Source: Aeromonas veronii (GTDB lineage: Bacteria; Pseudomonadota; Gammaproteobacteria; Enterobacterales; Aeromonadaceae). From it: a DNA stretch of 64,000 nt. This document shows positions 25,860-33,670 of the stretch, piece after piece. Positions within the stretch are counted from its first letter, which is position 1. Each line of letters begins with the position of its first letter. The DNA lies in NCBI RefSeq assembly GCF_040215105.1, contig NZ_CP157875.1, positions 4,135,501 through 4,199,500 of the forward strand, given 5' to 3'. The position numbers and the translations under genes are program-made. Under the pieces are notes generated by a model. The model was given only the letters and a program-made list of their open reading frames with translations. It was not told the DNA's origin and ran no database searches.

Positions 25860-26807
25860 TCAAGGCTTGGGCGGCTGGTAAGTAAACACCTTGCCGATGT
25901 CTTCCACCTTGTAGCTGGTGAGCTGGTAGACGTAGTAGTTGAGCCAGTTGGAGAACAGCAGGTGGCCGTGGCTGCGCCAGCTGGCTCGCGGCGTCCGGGT
26001 CGGATCGCCCTCCGGGTAGTAGTTGACCGGCACGACGGGGGTGAGCCCGGCCGCCAGATCCCGCTGATACTCTCCGTCCAGGGTCAGGGCGTCGTATTCA
26101 GGATGACCGGTGACGAACACCTGACGGCAATCCTTGGTCGCGGCCAGATAGACCCCCGCCTCTTCGGACTCCGCGAAGATCTGCAGATCCGTGTGGGCGC
26201 GGATAAGATCCCCATCGAACGCCGCATAGCGGGAGTGGGGGGCGACGAACTCGTCGTCGAAGCCCCGCAGCAGCGGCTCGTGCTCATCGAGACGATGATG
26301 ACGATAGACCCCGGAGAGCTTCTCGCCGTGAGTCTGTTTCTCCATGCCGTAGAGCGCCTTGAGGGCCGCCTGCACCGCCCAGCACAGGAAGAGGGTGGAG
26401 GTCACATGCCGATGGGACCACTCGATGATCTCGACGATGCGCGGCCAGTAAACCACCTCCTCGAACTCCACCAGCCCGAGCGGCGCCCCCGTGATGATCA
26501 TGCCGTCGTAGTTGTTGCCCCGCACCTGTTCGAAGTCGTGATAGAAGTTCTCGAGGTGCGCCTGGGGCGTGTTCTTGGACTCCCTGTCGTCGATGCGCAG
26601 CAGATCCACGTCCACCTGCAACGGCGAGTTGGAGAGCATCCGCATCAGCTGGATCTCGGTCTCTATCTTCTTGGGCATCAGATTGAGGATGAGCACCCGC
26701 AGGGGGCGGATGTTCTGGGTGACGGCCCGGGATTCCGTCATGACGAAGATGTTCTCTTCCCCCAGCACTTCGGCGGCGGGCAACTGGTCCGGGATCTTGA
26801 TCGGCAT
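25860..26807 (-). CDS. metA: homoserine O-succinyltransferase
   Basis: The 315-residue enzyme activates homoserine at the start of methionine synthesis. The active-site set is that of E. coli MetA at identical numbers: Cys142 (TLFLCWAVQ), His235 and Glu237 (VTGHPEYDA). Residue 111 is glycine (GAPLGLVEF), the state reported to select succinyl-CoA; acetyl-specific enzymes have glutamate there. ATG 26807 is preferred over the in-frame ATG 26837 because the family begins MPIKIP and AGGGAGT lies just upstream. Three MetJ-type boxes precede it. Product specificity seems at odds with the MetY-type enzyme encoded at 10687-11955. Confidence 0.95.
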   Translation of the reverse strand: MPIKIPDQLPAAEVLGEENIFVMTESRAVTQNIRPLRVLILNLMPKKIETEIQLMRMLSNSPLQVDVDLLRIDDRESKNTPQAHLENFYHDFEQVRGNNYDGMIITGAPLGLVEFEEVVYWPRIVEIIEWSHRHVTSTLFLCWAVQAALKALYGMEKQTHGEKLSGVYRHHRLDEHEPLLRGFDDEFVAPHSRYAAFDGDLIRAHTDLQIFAESEEAGVYLAATKDCRQVFVTGHPEYDALTLDGEYQRDLAAGLTPVVPVNYYPEGDPTRTPRASWRSHGHLLFSNWLNYYVYQLTSYKVEDIGKVFTYQPPKP

Positions 26808-26833
26808 ACTGACTCCCTGTACTGCATCGGTAA

Positions 26834-26857
26834 ACATGTCTGGACATCTAGAAGCCT
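26834..26857 (-). promoter_or_regulatory. three tandem MetJ-type boxes before metA
   Basis: Three contiguous 8-mers, acatgtct, ggacatct and agaagcct, each match the met-box consensus AGACGTCT at 6 of 8 positions. They lie 27-50 bp before the metA start. Tandem arrays of imperfect boxes are the normal MetJ operator form. Confidence 0.72.
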
Positions 26858-26938
26858 ATAATAAAGCGCCCGCCCTGTCATCAGATAGCTTTTCTTCATT
26901 CCGCCCTTTGACTAGCATACGACTTCACTCTGTTTTTC

Positions 26939-28189
26939 ATGCCCAAGCCCATGACAGGTATCAAGATCTCGGTAGATCGGCTGCAAGTCGGCAATTATGT
27001 CTCCCTGCCACTGGGCTGGCGCGAACACCCCTTCCTGTTTTCCAGCTTCAAACTCAAGAGTGAACAGGAGATAGCGCTCATCCGCCGGCTCGGCCTCAAA
27101 CTGGTCACCATCATCCCCGACAAGAGCGATACGCCCCCCAAACCCCTCGACCAGGTCGCTCCCCCATCAGCCGATGGCGGTGCCCTCGCCAACCGCCAGC
27201 AGGAGATGCAGCAGGAGAAGGCCAGGCGCATCGAGCAGTTGCAGCGTTATCGCCGGGATCTGCAGCAGTGCGAGAAGCAGTTCCAGCAATCCCTGGCCCA
27301 GGTACGCAGCCTGATGGGCAAGATCCAGTCCCGACCCCTCAACGCCATCGGCGAGGCCCGGGAGCTCATCAACGCCATGACGGAGCAGCTGCTGTCGGTG
27401 GACGAGATGGTGCTGCACCTGGTCTCCGACAGCGAGGATGGCAACAGCCTGCAGTTCCACTCCCTCAACGTCAGCGTGCTCAGCATGCTGCTGGCCAGGG
27501 AGTGCAAGCTGCCGGCGGAGGCGATCCGCCAGGTCGGCATGGGGGCGCTGTTCCACGACATCGGCAAGTTGAAGCTGCCGAGCCAGCTGCTGCGCAAACG
27601 CGGCCCCTTCACCAGACCCGAGCAGAATCTGATGGCCCAGCATCCCCGCTTCGGCCTGGATCTCCTGAGCCACGCCAAGGATTTCCCGGAGCAGGCCAGG
27701 AGCATAGTGCGCCACCACCACGAATATCTGGATGGCAGCGGCCCGGAGGGGGTCAAGGGGGCGCAGCTCGATCCTTTGACCCAGATAGTCTCCCTGGTCA
27801 ACGAGTACGACAACCTCTGCCACCTGCAGGCCAAGGTGCCCTACTCCGCCCTCGGCAACCTCTACAAGCTGCGCAAGGGGCAGTTCAACATCGACTACCT
27901 CGGCATGCTGATCCGGCTGATGGGGATCTACCCGCCGGGCAGCGTGGTGCAGCTCTCCAACGGCCAGGTCGGGCTGGTGATGTCGGTCAACAGCGCCCGT
28001 CTGCTCTACCCCGCCGTGCTGGTGTACGATCCGCGCATCCCGCGCCAGGAGGCCGCCATCATCGATCTCGAGCAGGCGGAGCTCACCATCGCCAAGGTGA
28101 TCCACCCCAAACGGCTGCCACCGGCGGTGTTCGAGTATTTGAACCCGCGCACCCGGATCAGCTACTACTTCGAGCACGCCAAGCCTTGA
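26939..28189 (+). CDS. HD-GYP-like protein with DUF3391 N terminus and altered GYP motif
   Basis: The 416-residue protein begins with a DUF3391-type domain (KISVDRLQVGNYVSLPLGW), then a helical linker (residues about 80-130), then an HD-GYP-like domain: LFHDIGK at about 205, the histidine of AQHPRFG and HHHEYLDGSG at about 260. Cyclic di-GMP phosphodiesterases of this class read HHExxDGxGYP; here the last part is GSGPEG, so the GYP motif itself is lost. Metal ligands look intact. It may be a c-di-GMP hydrolase with altered partners, or act on another nucleotide. The start at 26939 lacks a clear ribosome site; ATG 26951 is an alternative. Confidence 0.82.
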   Translation: MPKPMTGIKISVDRLQVGNYVSLPLGWREHPFLFSSFKLKSEQEIALIRRLGLKLVTIIPDKSDTPPKPLDQVAPPSADGGALANRQQEMQQEKARRIEQLQRYRRDLQQCEKQFQQSLAQVRSLMGKIQSRPLNAIGEARELINAMTEQLLSVDEMVLHLVSDSEDGNSLQFHSLNVSVLSMLLARECKLPAEAIRQVGMGALFHDIGKLKLPSQLLRKRGPFTRPEQNLMAQHPRFGLDLLSHAKDFPEQARSIVRHHHEYLDGSGPEGVKGAQLDPLTQIVSLVNEYDNLCHLQAKVPYSALGNLYKLRKGQFNIDYLGMLIRLMGIYPPGSVVQLSNGQVGLVMSVNSARLLYPAVLVYDPRIPRQEAAIIDLEQAELTIAKVIHPKRLPPAVFEYLNPRTRISYYFEHAKP

Positions 28190-28223
28190 GCTGCGCGGCT
28201 CATCATCGACCTCAGGAGTCTGC

Positions 28224-29387
28224 ATGCGCATCGAGATAATCAGCACGGGGGACGAGATCGTCACCGGCCTGGTGGTGGACACCAACGCCGCCTGGCTCAG
28301 CGCCCTCTTGCTGGAACAGGGCTGGCAGGTGCGCCGCCGCGCCACCGTCGGTGACAACCTGGCGGATCTGAAGGCGGTGCTCGCAGAGAGCAGCGAGCGC
28401 GCCGAGGTGGTGCTGGTGTGCGGCGGGCTCGGCCCTACCGCCGACGATCTCACCGCCCAGGCGGCGGCCGAGGCCTTTGAGCAGCCGCTCACCCTCCATC
28501 CGGACTGGCTCGCCACCCTGGAGGCCCGTTACGCGGCCCGCGGCATCCCCATGCCCGCCAGCAATGCCAAGCAGGCCCATCTGCCTCAAGGCTGCGAGAT
28601 CCTGGACAACCCGGTGGGCACCGCCTGCGGTTTTGTGGTGCGACACCCGGCTAGCCACGGCCAGAGCCAGCTGTTCTTCACCCCGGGTGTGCCGTTCGAA
28701 TTCAAGCAGATGGTGCGCGAGCAGATAGTGCCACTCCTCAAGGCGCTGGCCGGGGAACAGACCGACACCGAGCTGCGCCGCTTCTACAGCTTCGGCGTCT
28801 CGGAATCCGCCCTGTCAGACCGGCTGGATGCCGCCCCCTGGCCAGCGGGGGTGGAGCTTGGCTATCGCTCCGCCATGCCGCTCATCGAGCTCAAGCTCAT
28901 CGGTCACGGGGCGAGCGCCGCCGACCTGGATGCCGCCGAGGCGCGGCTGCTTGGGGAGATCTCCCCCTGGCTGGTGGGACGGGGGAACGAGGAGCCGGCC
29001 AGTCAGATCCTGGCTCTGCTCGGAGACCAGCCACTGACGCTCTGCGAGGGAGAGAGCCGGGGTGCCCTGCTCGGCCTCTGCCACGACTATCCCCAACTGC
29101 AGGCGCATTTCGACCCGCAGCTCCCCAGCGAGCTGGAACAGCTGAAGCGTGCAGAGACGGGGCTCAGTCTCACCATAGGGCGGGCGGGATCGGACGGTGT
29201 GCCCCTGCTGCTGTGCGCCCATGGCCAGGTGATGGGCCAGACCCTCAAGGTCCGCCACCCGGATCCGGACAGCGGGCGCCGGATCCTCGCCTTCGCCGCC
29301 CTCGACATGCTGCGTCGCCACCTCTTGGGGCTGCCGGTGATCGCGGACTATCTCACCCTGACCCGCAGCGCCCTGCGCCGGGACTAG
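28224..29387 (+). CDS. CinA-family (YfaY-like) protein
   Basis: A 387-residue protein. The N-terminal 170 residues are the molybdopterin-binding-like (MoCF) domain of CinA: ISTGDEIVTGLVVDTNAAWLS, VCGGLGPTADDLT, and FTPGVPFEFKQM. In full CinA the C-terminal domain deamidates nicotinamide mononucleotide through a conserved ESCTGG-type motif. Here the matching place reads EGESRGALLGLC and later family residues are not seen, so amidase activity is doubtful. E. coli YfaY is a comparable paralogue without that activity. It starts 34 bp after the HD-GYP-like gene, so they are probably co-transcribed. Confidence 0.82.
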   Translation: MRIEIISTGDEIVTGLVVDTNAAWLSALLLEQGWQVRRRATVGDNLADLKAVLAESSERAEVVLVCGGLGPTADDLTAQAAAEAFEQPLTLHPDWLATLEARYAARGIPMPASNAKQAHLPQGCEILDNPVGTACGFVVRHPASHGQSQLFFTPGVPFEFKQMVREQIVPLLKALAGEQTDTELRRFYSFGVSESALSDRLDAAPWPAGVELGYRSAMPLIELKLIGHGASAADLDAAEARLLGEISPWLVGRGNEEPASQILALLGDQPLTLCEGESRGALLGLCHDYPQLQAHFDPQLPSELEQLKRAETGLSLTIGRAGSDGVPLLLCAHGQVMGQTLKVRHPDPDSGRRILAFAALDMLRRHLLGLPVIADYLTLTRSALRRD

Positions 29388-29401
29388 GTCATCGACCGGG
29401 C

Positions 29402-29938
29402 TCAGAGCCTCGGCAGCAGGGCGGCCAGGGTACCCAGCCCCTGACCGCCATGAACCCAGTAGCCCGCCAGCGCCAGGGTCAGCAGACAGAACGCCGCCTC
29501 GTAGCCGCCCCCGCTCTTGAGGGGCAGGCCGGGCAGGCGAAAGCGCCGACGCAGGGGCCAGAACAGCGGGATCCCCGCCGGGGTGAGCCAATCCCCCAGC
29601 AGATGGCTCAGGTAGCCCACGATAAGGGCATCCTTCATCGCCACCGAGATAATCTCCGGCCCCTGAAACTGGGCCAGCCCCCAGATCCCCACCCCGACCG
29701 CCAGCAGGCTGTGGGTAAAGCCGCGATGGCCGAACAGGCGCGACAGCGGCCCCGAGATCCAGGGCAACTGGCGGCCCAGCAGGGACTTGGGGTGATCGAG
29801 ATCCGGCAGCAGGGCACTGGCCAGGGCGAGCGGCACCAGCTGCCAGAGGCTGGCATCGGCCAGGGCCGGGGTCAGCTCCAGCTTGTGGGCAATCAGGGTA
29901 CAGGTTACGGCAAACAGCAGGTGGCCTTGGGCGGTCAT
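29402..29938 (-). CDS. YdjM-like membrane metal-dependent hydrolase (DUF457)
   Basis: A 178-residue membrane protein. Histidine and aspartate clusters typical of the family are HLLFAV near the N terminus, LLPDLDHPKSLLG, FGHRGFTHSLLAV and YLSHLLGDWLTPAG, spread among about four hydrophobic helices. The residues suggest a metal site in the membrane. In E. coli YdjM is LexA-regulated; no SOS box was noticed upstream here. The substrate is unknown. ATG 29938 is the family start; a longer frame to 30031 covers the promoter region. Convergent with the CinA-like gene, 14 bp apart. Confidence 0.82.
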   Translation of the reverse strand: MTAQGHLLFAVTCTLIAHKLELTPALADASLWQLVPLALASALLPDLDHPKSLLGRQLPWISGPLSRLFGHRGFTHSLLAVGVGIWGLAQFQGPEIISVAMKDALIVGYLSHLLGDWLTPAGIPLFWPLRRRFRLPGLPLKSGGGYEAAFCLLTLALAGYWVHGGQGLGTLAALLPRL

Positions 29939-30173
29939 GATGGGCGTCGATGGAGCAAGAGATGGGCGGAGGGGATACTGGCCCGATGAGACCGGGCGGC
30001 AGATTAGCACCCCTCCCCGGGTCATGAGCAAGATGAATGTTGCTCATTCCCAGTTTTTGCAGTCATTTATTCCACAAAATACCCGTTCCACAGGCCAATG
30101 TTGACTCATACGGCGCCAAATTCACCACCAAACAAGGGGGTCGACCAGCCCGAGGGCGCTGGCCGAGCTCCAA

Positions 30174-31268
30174 TCAGTCCAGGCTCTTCTTGAAGCGACG
30201 GGCGGCCAGGGTCAGCATCAGCAGGGTGAACCCCGCCAGCCAGAGCACGTCCGACAACAGATCCCCCATGTCACCCCCCCGCAGCACTATGCCCCTTATC
30301 AGCCGCATGAAATGGGTGGCGGGCAGCACCTCGGCCACCCACTGGGCCGGCACCGGCATCCCCTCGTAGGGAAACATGAAACCCGACAGCAGGATGGAGG
30401 GCAGCAGGATGAACACCGTCATCTGCATCGCCTGCAACTGGGTCTGGGCCAGGGTGGAGATGAGCAGCCCCAGGGTCAGGCTGGCGGCGATGAACAGCAG
30501 AGTCGCCAGCAGCACCTGGCTCAGGGCACCGTTGATGGGCACCGCGAAGATGAGATGACCAAGGCCGAGGATGATGACCACCTGGACGAGCCCCACCACT
30601 ATGTAGGGCAGGATCTTGCCGATCATCAGCTCCAGCGAGCTGATCGGGGTGGTGATGAGCAGCTCCAGGTTGCCCCGTTCCCGCTCCCGCACGATGGCCG
30701 CCGAGGTGAACATGATCATGGTCATGGTGAGGATCACCCCGAGCAGGCCGGGCACTATGTTGACCGCCGCCCGGCGGGAGGGGTTGAAGTAGAGCACCGT
30801 CTCGAAGGTGGGGGGCGCACGTTCGGCCCCCGGCTTGAGTCCACTGAGGGGCATGGCGCGCAGCCCAAGCAGGGCATTGGCGATGACGGTATCGGACCCA
30901 TCCACCAGCCACTGGCCCGCGCTCTCCCCATCGCTCAGGCGGCGAGCCAGATCCCGGGGCAGCACCAGCACGGCGCGCACCTCCCCCCGGGTCAGGGCGG
31001 CTTCCGCCTCCTGCAAGCCCACGTAGCGCCGCTCGATCTGCACCACCTGGGTGGCCCTGACCGCCTCCACCAGCAGCCGCCCCGGCACGCTCTCGCTCAT
31101 GTCCACCAGCCCGGCCGGGATCTGGCGCACATCCGTGTTGATGGCATAGCCAAACAGCAGCAGTTGCAGCAGGGGGATCATGACGACCATGCCGAAGGTC
31201 AGCCTGTCCCGCGCCAGCTGCCTCAGCTCCTTCTGGGTGATGGCCCAGAGCCGTCTCAGGCTGTTCAT
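30174..31268 (-). CDS. ABC-2 type exporter permease
   Basis: A 364-residue permease with the ABC-2 layout: one N-terminal helix (MIPLLQLLLFGYAI), a large outside loop (residues about 45-165), then five helices from NIVPGLLGVILTMTMIMFTS to the end. REREGNLELL-type sequence (ERERGNLELLITTPISSLELMIGK) marks the conserved cytoplasmic elbow. It works with the upstream ATPase and adaptor, probably in drug or small-molecule efflux like YbhGFSR or YhiI-RbbA-YhhJ, but only one permease gene is present, so it would act as a homodimer. Its first 32 codons are repeated twice in tandem just upstream. ATG 31268 overlaps the stop of the preceding 41-codon frame (ATGA). Confidence 0.9.
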   Translation of the reverse strand: MNSLRRLWAITQKELRQLARDRLTFGMVVMIPLLQLLLFGYAINTDVRQIPAGLVDMSESVPGRLLVEAVRATQVVQIERRYVGLQEAEAALTRGEVRAVLVLPRDLARRLSDGESAGQWLVDGSDTVIANALLGLRAMPLSGLKPGAERAPPTFETVLYFNPSRRAAVNIVPGLLGVILTMTMIMFTSAAIVRERERGNLELLITTPISSLELMIGKILPYIVVGLVQVVIILGLGHLIFAVPINGALSQVLLATLLFIAASLTLGLLISTLAQTQLQAMQMTVFILLPSILLSGFMFPYEGMPVPAQWVAEVLPATHFMRLIRGIVLRGGDMGDLLSDVLWLAGFTLLMLTLAARRFKKSLD

Positions 31269-31390
31269 GGGTTCGCTCCTTTGGCAAAGATCCACGGGAT
31301 CATCACCGCCATCCCGACCGTCAGCCTGTCCCGCACCAGCTGCCTCAGCACCTTCTGGGTGATGGCCCAGAGCCGTCTCAGGCTGTTCAT
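31265..31390 (-). CDS. 41-codon mini-ORF copying the permease N terminus (copy 2)
   Basis: The frame MNSLRRLWAITQKVLRQL... repeats residues 1-32 of the permease with four substitutions (E14V, A19V, F25V, V28A), then ends in the unrelated tail WIFAKGANP. An AAGGAG ribosome site stands seven bases before the ATG, and its TGA overlaps the ATG of the permease. The peptide would have a basic helix followed by a short hydrophobic part. It may be a leader peptide, a translational coupler, or only a remnant of duplication. Nucleotide difference to the permease start is 9 of 96 by hand count. Confidence 0.6.
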   Translation of the reverse strand: MNSLRRLWAITQKVLRQLVRDRLTVGMAVMIPWIFAKGANP

Positions 31391-31515
31391 GGGTTCGCTC
31401 CTTCGGCAAAGATCCACGGGATCATCACCACCACGTTGCCGACCGTCAGCCTGTCCCGCGCCAGCGGTCTCAGCTTCTTCCGGGTGATGGCCCAGAGCTG
31501 TTGCAAGCTGTTCAT
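31387..31515 (-). CDS. 42-codon mini-ORF copying the permease N terminus (copy 1)
   Basis: The frame MNSLQQLWAITRKKLRPL... is the most diverged of the three copies, with one extra codon in the GNVVVMIP part. It ends in WIFAEGANP, almost the same tail as copy 2. Its ATG overlaps the stop of the ATPase gene (ATGA), and its stop overlaps the ATG of copy 2. The ribosome site AGGAGCG lies within the ATPase 3' end. Retention of frame, start, stop and ribosome site in both short copies suggests either a recent event or selection for coupling. Confidence 0.6.
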   Translation of the reverse strand: MNSLQQLWAITRKKLRPLARDRLTVGNVVVMIPWIFAEGANP

Positions 31516-32456
31516 GCCCTGCGCTCCTGTCCGGTACAGCTGACGAACACATCCTCGAGACTGGGTCTGACCGGCACCAGACTGGCGTTCGCCAGGGCCG
31601 GGCAGGCCTGCCGCAGCCAGGAGACAGGATCCGCCAGATCCTTGTCCACCAGCACTCGCAGCCGCTGGCCGAGCTGGGCGGCGGATCGCACCGGCACCAG
31701 TTGCAAGAGTTGCTGCTTGAGCAGCCGCAGATCCGGGGCCTGCACCTCCACCACCTGGGTGTTCATGGCCTCCATCAGCGCCAGGGGGGAGCCCTGGGCG
31801 CGCACCTTGCCCGCCTCCATGATGGCTAGGCCGTGGCAACGCTCCGCTTCATCCATGTAGTGGGTGGTGACCAGGATGGTGGTACCCCCTTCGCTCAGGT
31901 CGAACAGCTTCTCCCAGAAGTCGCGCCGGTTCTGGGGATCCACTGCCGAGGTGGGCTCGTCCAGCAGCAGCAGATCCGGGCGGTGGATCACCGCCGCCGC
32001 CAGCGCCAGCCGCTGCTTCTGACCGCCGCTCATGGCCCCGGCCCGGCGCCGCGCCAAGGGCGTCAACTCATAGGTCGCCAGCAGCTCGTGCAGACGGGCA
32101 TCGAGGGCCCGGCTGCCCATGCCGTGGATCCGCCCCATGAATTCCAGGTTTTCCCAGGCGGTGAGTTCGTCGTAGAGGGAGAACTTCTGGGTCATGTAGC
32201 CGATGCGGCGGCGCAGTGCCTCCGCCTGTTTCGGGATGGCGAGGCCCAGCACCTCGATTTCCCCCTCGGATGGGGTGAGCAGGCCGGTCAGCATCCGCAG
32301 GGTGGTGGACTTGCCACAGCCGTTGGGGCCGAGGAACCCCTGGATCTGCCCTCTGGGCACCGCCAGCGCCAGCCCGTCCACGGCGAGGAAGTCACCGAAG
32401 CGGCGACTCACCCCCCGGGCACTGATGGCCAGTTCACCCACGGATGCCTCACTCAT
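31512..32456 (-). CDS. ABC exporter ATP-binding protein
   Basis: A 314-residue ATPase. Walker A is GPNGCGKST, the Q-loop MTQKFSLYDELTAWENLEF, the signature MSGGQKQRLALA (leucine of LSGG replaced by methionine), Walker B LLLLDEPTSAVDP, and the switch histidine TTHYMDEA. The C-terminal 80 residues form the extra domain seen in DrrA/CcmA-like exporters. It couples ATP hydrolysis to transport with the ABC-2 permease. ATG 32456 overlaps the adaptor gene by eight bases and has GGGGAG seven bases before it; an in-frame ATG lies at 32474. The 3' end overlaps mini-ORF copy 1. Confidence 0.92.
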   Translation of the reverse strand: MSEASVGELAISARGVSRRFGDFLAVDGLALAVPRGQIQGFLGPNGCGKSTTLRMLTGLLTPSEGEIEVLGLAIPKQAEALRRRIGYMTQKFSLYDELTAWENLEFMGRIHGMGSRALDARLHELLATYELTPLARRRAGAMSGGQKQRLALAAAVIHRPDLLLLDEPTSAVDPQNRRDFWEKLFDLSEGGTTILVTTHYMDEAERCHGLAIMEAGKVRAQGSPLALMEAMNTQVVEVQAPDLRLLKQQLLQLVPVRSAAQLGQRLRVLVDKDLADPVSWLRQACPALANASLVPVRPSLEDVFVSCTGQERRA

Positions 32457-33417
32457 GGGACGGCTCCCCGTCATCGGCAGGCTCGGCCTGCACCGGCAGG
32501 CCGCTTGGCAGGTCCCGGGCCGCGGGCAAGTCTATCTCCGCCAGATAGACCAGCCTGGCCCTGTCCTGCTCGTTGAGGGCGTAGTAAGGGGTGAAGGCGG
32601 GCTCCTGGGAGATCCAGCGCAGCCGGCCGTTCAAGGGATCCGCCAGACCATCCACCCGCACCCGCATGGTCTGACCTACGGGGTAATGTGCCAGGGCGGT
32701 CTCCGGCACATAGACCCGGGCGTAGGGGGCACTGTCCGCCTGCAGGGCTGCCAGCACGGCACCGACCGGGACCCGCTCGCCGAGGTTGTAGGGCAGGCTG
32801 TCGAGGCGTCCGCTGCGGGTGGCGACCACGGTGAGATCTGCCAGTTCACGTTCTGCCAGCAATACATCCGCTCTGGCCGCTTCGAGCTTGGCAGTGGATT
32901 CGTCTATGTCCTCCGCCCGCACGCCCCGGGTCAGCTTGTCGAGCTGCTGGCGGGCGCCATCCCGCTCGGCCAGGGCGCCATCCCGCTCCGCGCGGGCCTT
33001 GTCCAGCTCCGAGGGGCTCTGCAGCTTCTGCCGCACCAGCCGTTCGGTACGCTGGAAGCTGCGCTCGCTCTCCTTGAGGGTCGCCTGGGCCTTGTCCAGG
33101 CTGGCGCGGGCGGCGGCGATGTCCTCCGGCCGCTCGCCATTGGTCATGCGGGCCAGGGCCGCCCGGGCACTGGCCTCCTCGGCACGGGCCCGGGCCAGTA
33201 CTGCCTGCTGGCGGCTGTCGTCGAGCCGGGCCAGCACCGTGCCCTCCTCCACCCGGCTGCCCTCCGCCACCGGCAGGGCGCGGACAATCTCGTTGGCGGT
33301 GGCGGTGAGCAGTACTCTGTCCCGCTCCAGGGTGCCGAGCGCCTCGCCGCGGTGGTCAGGCTGGCAGGCGCCGAGCAGACCCAGCAGGGGAATGAAGAGC
33401 AGGCAGTGACGTAGCAT
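32449..33417 (-). CDS. HlyD-family periplasmic adaptor, lipoprotein form
   Basis: A 322-residue membrane fusion protein. The start ATG 33417 gives a lipoprotein signal with lipobox LLGLLGAC, so the adaptor is lipid-anchored rather than held by a helix. A lipoyl-like half motif (LLTATANEIVRALPVAEGSRVEEGTVLARLD) and its return (LTVVATRSGRLDSLPYNLGERVPVGAVLAAL) flank a long coiled-coil hairpin (residues about 75-185, rich in Ala, Arg, Glu). These adaptors link an inner-membrane pump to an outer-membrane channel such as TolC, which is not encoded here. It is the first gene of the exporter operon and is divergent from fapA-like 33671-35335. Confidence 0.9.
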   Translation of the reverse strand: MLRHCLLFIPLLGLLGACQPDHRGEALGTLERDRVLLTATANEIVRALPVAEGSRVEEGTVLARLDDSRQQAVLARARAEEASARAALARMTNGERPEDIAAARASLDKAQATLKESERSFQRTERLVRQKLQSPSELDKARAERDGALAERDGARQQLDKLTRGVRAEDIDESTAKLEAARADVLLAERELADLTVVATRSGRLDSLPYNLGERVPVGAVLAALQADSAPYARVYVPETALAHYPVGQTMRVRVDGLADPLNGRLRWISQEPAFTPYYALNEQDRARLVYLAEIDLPAARDLPSGLPVQAEPADDGEPSHE

Positions 33418-33670
33418 AGGGGCTCCTTGGCCCGGCACCCGAGTCTGACCCGGCAGGGGCCGCCCGGGGTGGGCGTTGATGCATGACTGTCGCCAGCATA
33501 TCCATTGTCAGTATTTTTTTCCTCAAGCCAGCTCACTCATTTGCATTCAGCTCGTTGACCTAAAAAGAAAAATATCAGAATACTGCGATTCAGGGCCGTT
33601 CAGGCAGCATCCCTTGCCGCCAGCGCAGAGCGCCAGGGACGCTGGCGAAGGAGAGACAAGGAGGTACCCG

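Larger units (their letters stand above)
31173..31515 (-). repeat. three tandem copies of the permease 5' end (units of 125, 122 and 96 bp)
   Basis: Unit 1 is 31515-31391, unit 2 is 31390-31269, unit 3 is the start of the permease gene, 31268-31173. Units 1 and 2 share a linker, tggatctttgcc followed by AAGGAGCGAACCC-type sequence, which ends in a ribosome site. The linker is absent after unit 3, where the gene continues as a normal permease. Units 1 and 2 also share ACG GTC at codons 24-25 against ACC TTC in the gene, so they are closer to each other in the second half. Confidence 0.9.

Noticed and set aside
30174..31409. A longer permease of 411 codons starting at 31409
   Set aside because: The added N terminus is the repeat read in a different frame with no family similarity; the true start ATG 31268 has the ribosome site and MNSLRRLW sequence shared by permeases.
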